Source: CAYNFH01 sp964396385
GTDB lineage: Bacteria > Armatimonadota > Chthonomonadetes > Chthonomonadales > CAJBBX01
Direction: 5' to 3'
DNA length: 5,129 nucleotides
Assembly: GCA_964396385.1 (NCBI GenBank)
Contig: CAYNFH010000326.1
Coordinates: forward strand, 1-5,129
Position numbers and translations under genes: made by a program. The notes beneath the pieces were generated by a model that was not told the DNA's origin, did not search any database, and was given only the letters and a program-made list of their open reading frames with translations. Shown in pieces: positions 4,149 through 5,129 of this stretch; positions within the stretch are counted from its first letter, which is position 1; each line of letters opens with the position of its first letter.

Positions 4149-5129
4149 CTAGCGATTCCGCCGCAGGCGAGCGGGCTTGTGGTCCGCGCCGCCCATGGCG
4201 TGGCTGGGCACGAACCGCTTGAGCTCCAGTATCTCGTCCCGCAACTGAGCCGCCTGCTCGAAGTCGAGCGCCTTCGCCGCGGCGCGCATCTGCTGCTCCA
4301 GGTCCGCTATCACCTCCACCACCTGATCCAGCGGCATGGCGGCGGGGTCCACGTTGCGGCGCGTCTTGTACCCTGCCTTCTCCTCCGCCACGTACTCCGC
4401 ACTGATGAGCTCCCGAATGGCCTTGGAGACCGTCTGCGGCGTGATGCCGTGCTTCTGGTTGTACTCCTGCTGGATCTGGCGGCGGCGGTTGGTCTCGCTG
4501 ATAGCGCGCTCCATGCTGCCGGTGATGTTATCCGCGTACATGATAACCTGGCCGCCCACGTTACGGGCGGCGCGACCGATGGTCTGCACCAGAGCGGTGT
4601 CCGAGCGGAGGAAGCCCTCCTTGTCCGCGTCCAGGATAGCGACGAGGGAGACCTCCGGAAGGTCCAATCCCTCCCGCAGCAGATTGATGCCCACCACCAC
4701 ATCGTAGACGCCCGCGCGCAGGTCTCGCAGGATCTCCGTGCGCTCCAGAGTCTTGATGTCCGAATGGAGGTAGTGGACCTTCACGTTCAGCTCTTCCAGG
4801 TACTCCGTGAGGTCCTCCGCCATGCGCTTGGTAAGCGTCGTGACCAGCATGCGCTCGTGCTTCTCCGCGCGCTTCCGAATCTCGCCGATCAGGTCGTCGA
4901 TCTGGCCGCGGGTGGGCCGGACGATGATCTCTGGATCGATCAGCCCAGTCGGGCGGATAATCTGCTGGACGATCTGCGCGCTGTTCTCCCGCTCAAAAGG
5001 CCCCGGTGTCGCCGATACGAAGATGCACTGCTTCGCGCGCTCCTCCCACTCATGGAACTTGAGCGGGCGATTGTCGCGCGCGGAGGGCAGGCGGAAGCCG
5101 AACTCGACCAGCGTGTCCTTGCGGGACAT
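4149..5129 (-). CDS. uvrB: Excinuclease ABC subunit B (UvrB), C-terminal half; N-terminus outside the window
   Basis: UvrB is the helicase-like subunit that UvrA loads at lesions, where it verifies damage and recruits the UvrC nuclease. The visible 326 residues correspond to roughly the second half of the protein (E. coli UvrB is 673 residues). The first codon in the window is ATG, but it sits inside the conserved KDTLVEFGFRLPSARDNRPL stretch, so it is internal and the gene continues off the right edge. Recognisable parts are the FVSATPG segment, VTTLTKRMAEDLTEYLEE, the VGINLLREGLDLPEVSLVAI region with DADKEGF, and helicase motif VI QTIGRAARN (residues 182-190 of the fragment). The C-terminal UVR coiled-coil motif (LEQQMRAAAKALDFEQAAQL) contacts UvrC. 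From Q292 the tail is duplicated in the DUF4926-like gene about 1.1 kb downstream. The tail ends in a basic stretch, ARLRRNR. The gene is followed after 41 bases by the antitoxin-like gene. Confidence 0.97.
   Translation of the reverse strand: MSRKDTLVEFGFRLPSARDNRPLKFHEWEERAKQCIFVSATPGPFERENSAQIVQQIIRPTGLIDPEIIVRPTRGQIDDLIGEIRKRAEKHERMLVTTLTKRMAEDLTEYLEELNVKVHYLHSDIKTLERTEILRDLRAGVYDVVVGINLLREGLDLPEVSLVAILDADKEGFLRSDTALVQTIGRAARNVGGQVIMYADNITGSMERAISETNRRRQIQQEYNQKHGITPQTVSKAIRELISAEYVAEEKAGYKTRRNVDPAAMPLDQVVEVIADLEQQMRAAAKALDFEQAAQLRDEILELKRFVPSHAMGGADHKPARLRRNR
4168..4256. repeat. Direct repeat, copy B: 3' end of uvrB
   Basis: This is the partner of 3075-3163 in the same orientation, located within the genuine uvrB gene. 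The perfect core is 4186-4229. Between the core and 4256 there are six mismatches in 27 bases, all synonymous in the shared reading frame: GCG/GCC, TTG/CTC (two changes), CGG/CGT, GAC/GAT and ATA/ATC. On the stop-codon side of the core the mismatches include amino-acid changes. Confidence 0.93.

Noticed and set aside
4004..4222. Plus-strand frames here and at 2911-3129 that share the ending RPWRGWARTA
   Set aside because: The shared ending is only the antisense translation of the duplicated uvrB tail, not a protein family.
3059..4256. An insertion sequence or integron cassette
   Set aside because: There is no transposase, integrase, terminal inverted repeat or recognisable attC-type site; only the direct repeat of coding sequence is visible.

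Overview
The window reads as a scaffolded piece of a GC-rich bacterial chromosome, probably from a draft or metagenome assembly because it contains a run of ten Ns. All supported genes lie on the minus strand, so gene order runs from high to low coordinates: uvrB (3' part only) - small antitoxin-like protein - PIN-domain protein - DUF4926-like protein - uvrA (nearly complete, lacking its last residues). The phylum cannot be fixed from the sequence. The uvrB-uvrA order is seen in many bacteria, and both proteins look typical of free-living bacteria.

UvrA and UvrB are the damage-recognition half of nucleotide excision repair. The uvrB promoter and N-terminal half lie outside the right edge, and the uvrA 3' end lies outside the left edge. 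The N run sits inside the first ATPase domain of uvrA. By comparison with the family it should represent about 82 bases, so the missing Walker B region is an assembly hole and not a biological deletion.

The interesting part is the roughly 1.1 kb between uvrB and uvrA (about 3059-4148). It holds a compact toxin-antitoxin-like trio: a ribbon-helix-helix-like antitoxin, a PIN nuclease-like toxin and a DUF4926-like protein. The last of these carries at its C-terminus a second copy of the UvrB C-terminal tail, fused in frame. The duplicated tail is an 89-bp direct repeat (3075-3163 and 4168-4256, 11 mismatches, with a 44-bp perfect core). The repeats lie exactly 1,093 bp apart and bracket the trio. 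Recombination between them would remove the three genes and leave an intact uvrB reading frame, so the trio looks like a module that entered the 3' end of uvrB while preserving its coding sequence.

A second unexplained signal is a set of three short degenerate heptanucleotide tandem tracts, each of about four units: 918-945, 2094-2121 and 2923-2950. Two lie within uvrA, in loops that look extended relative to E. coli UvrA as I recall it, and one lies in the uvrA leader. An 8-bp tandem tract (2142-2165) adjoins one of them.
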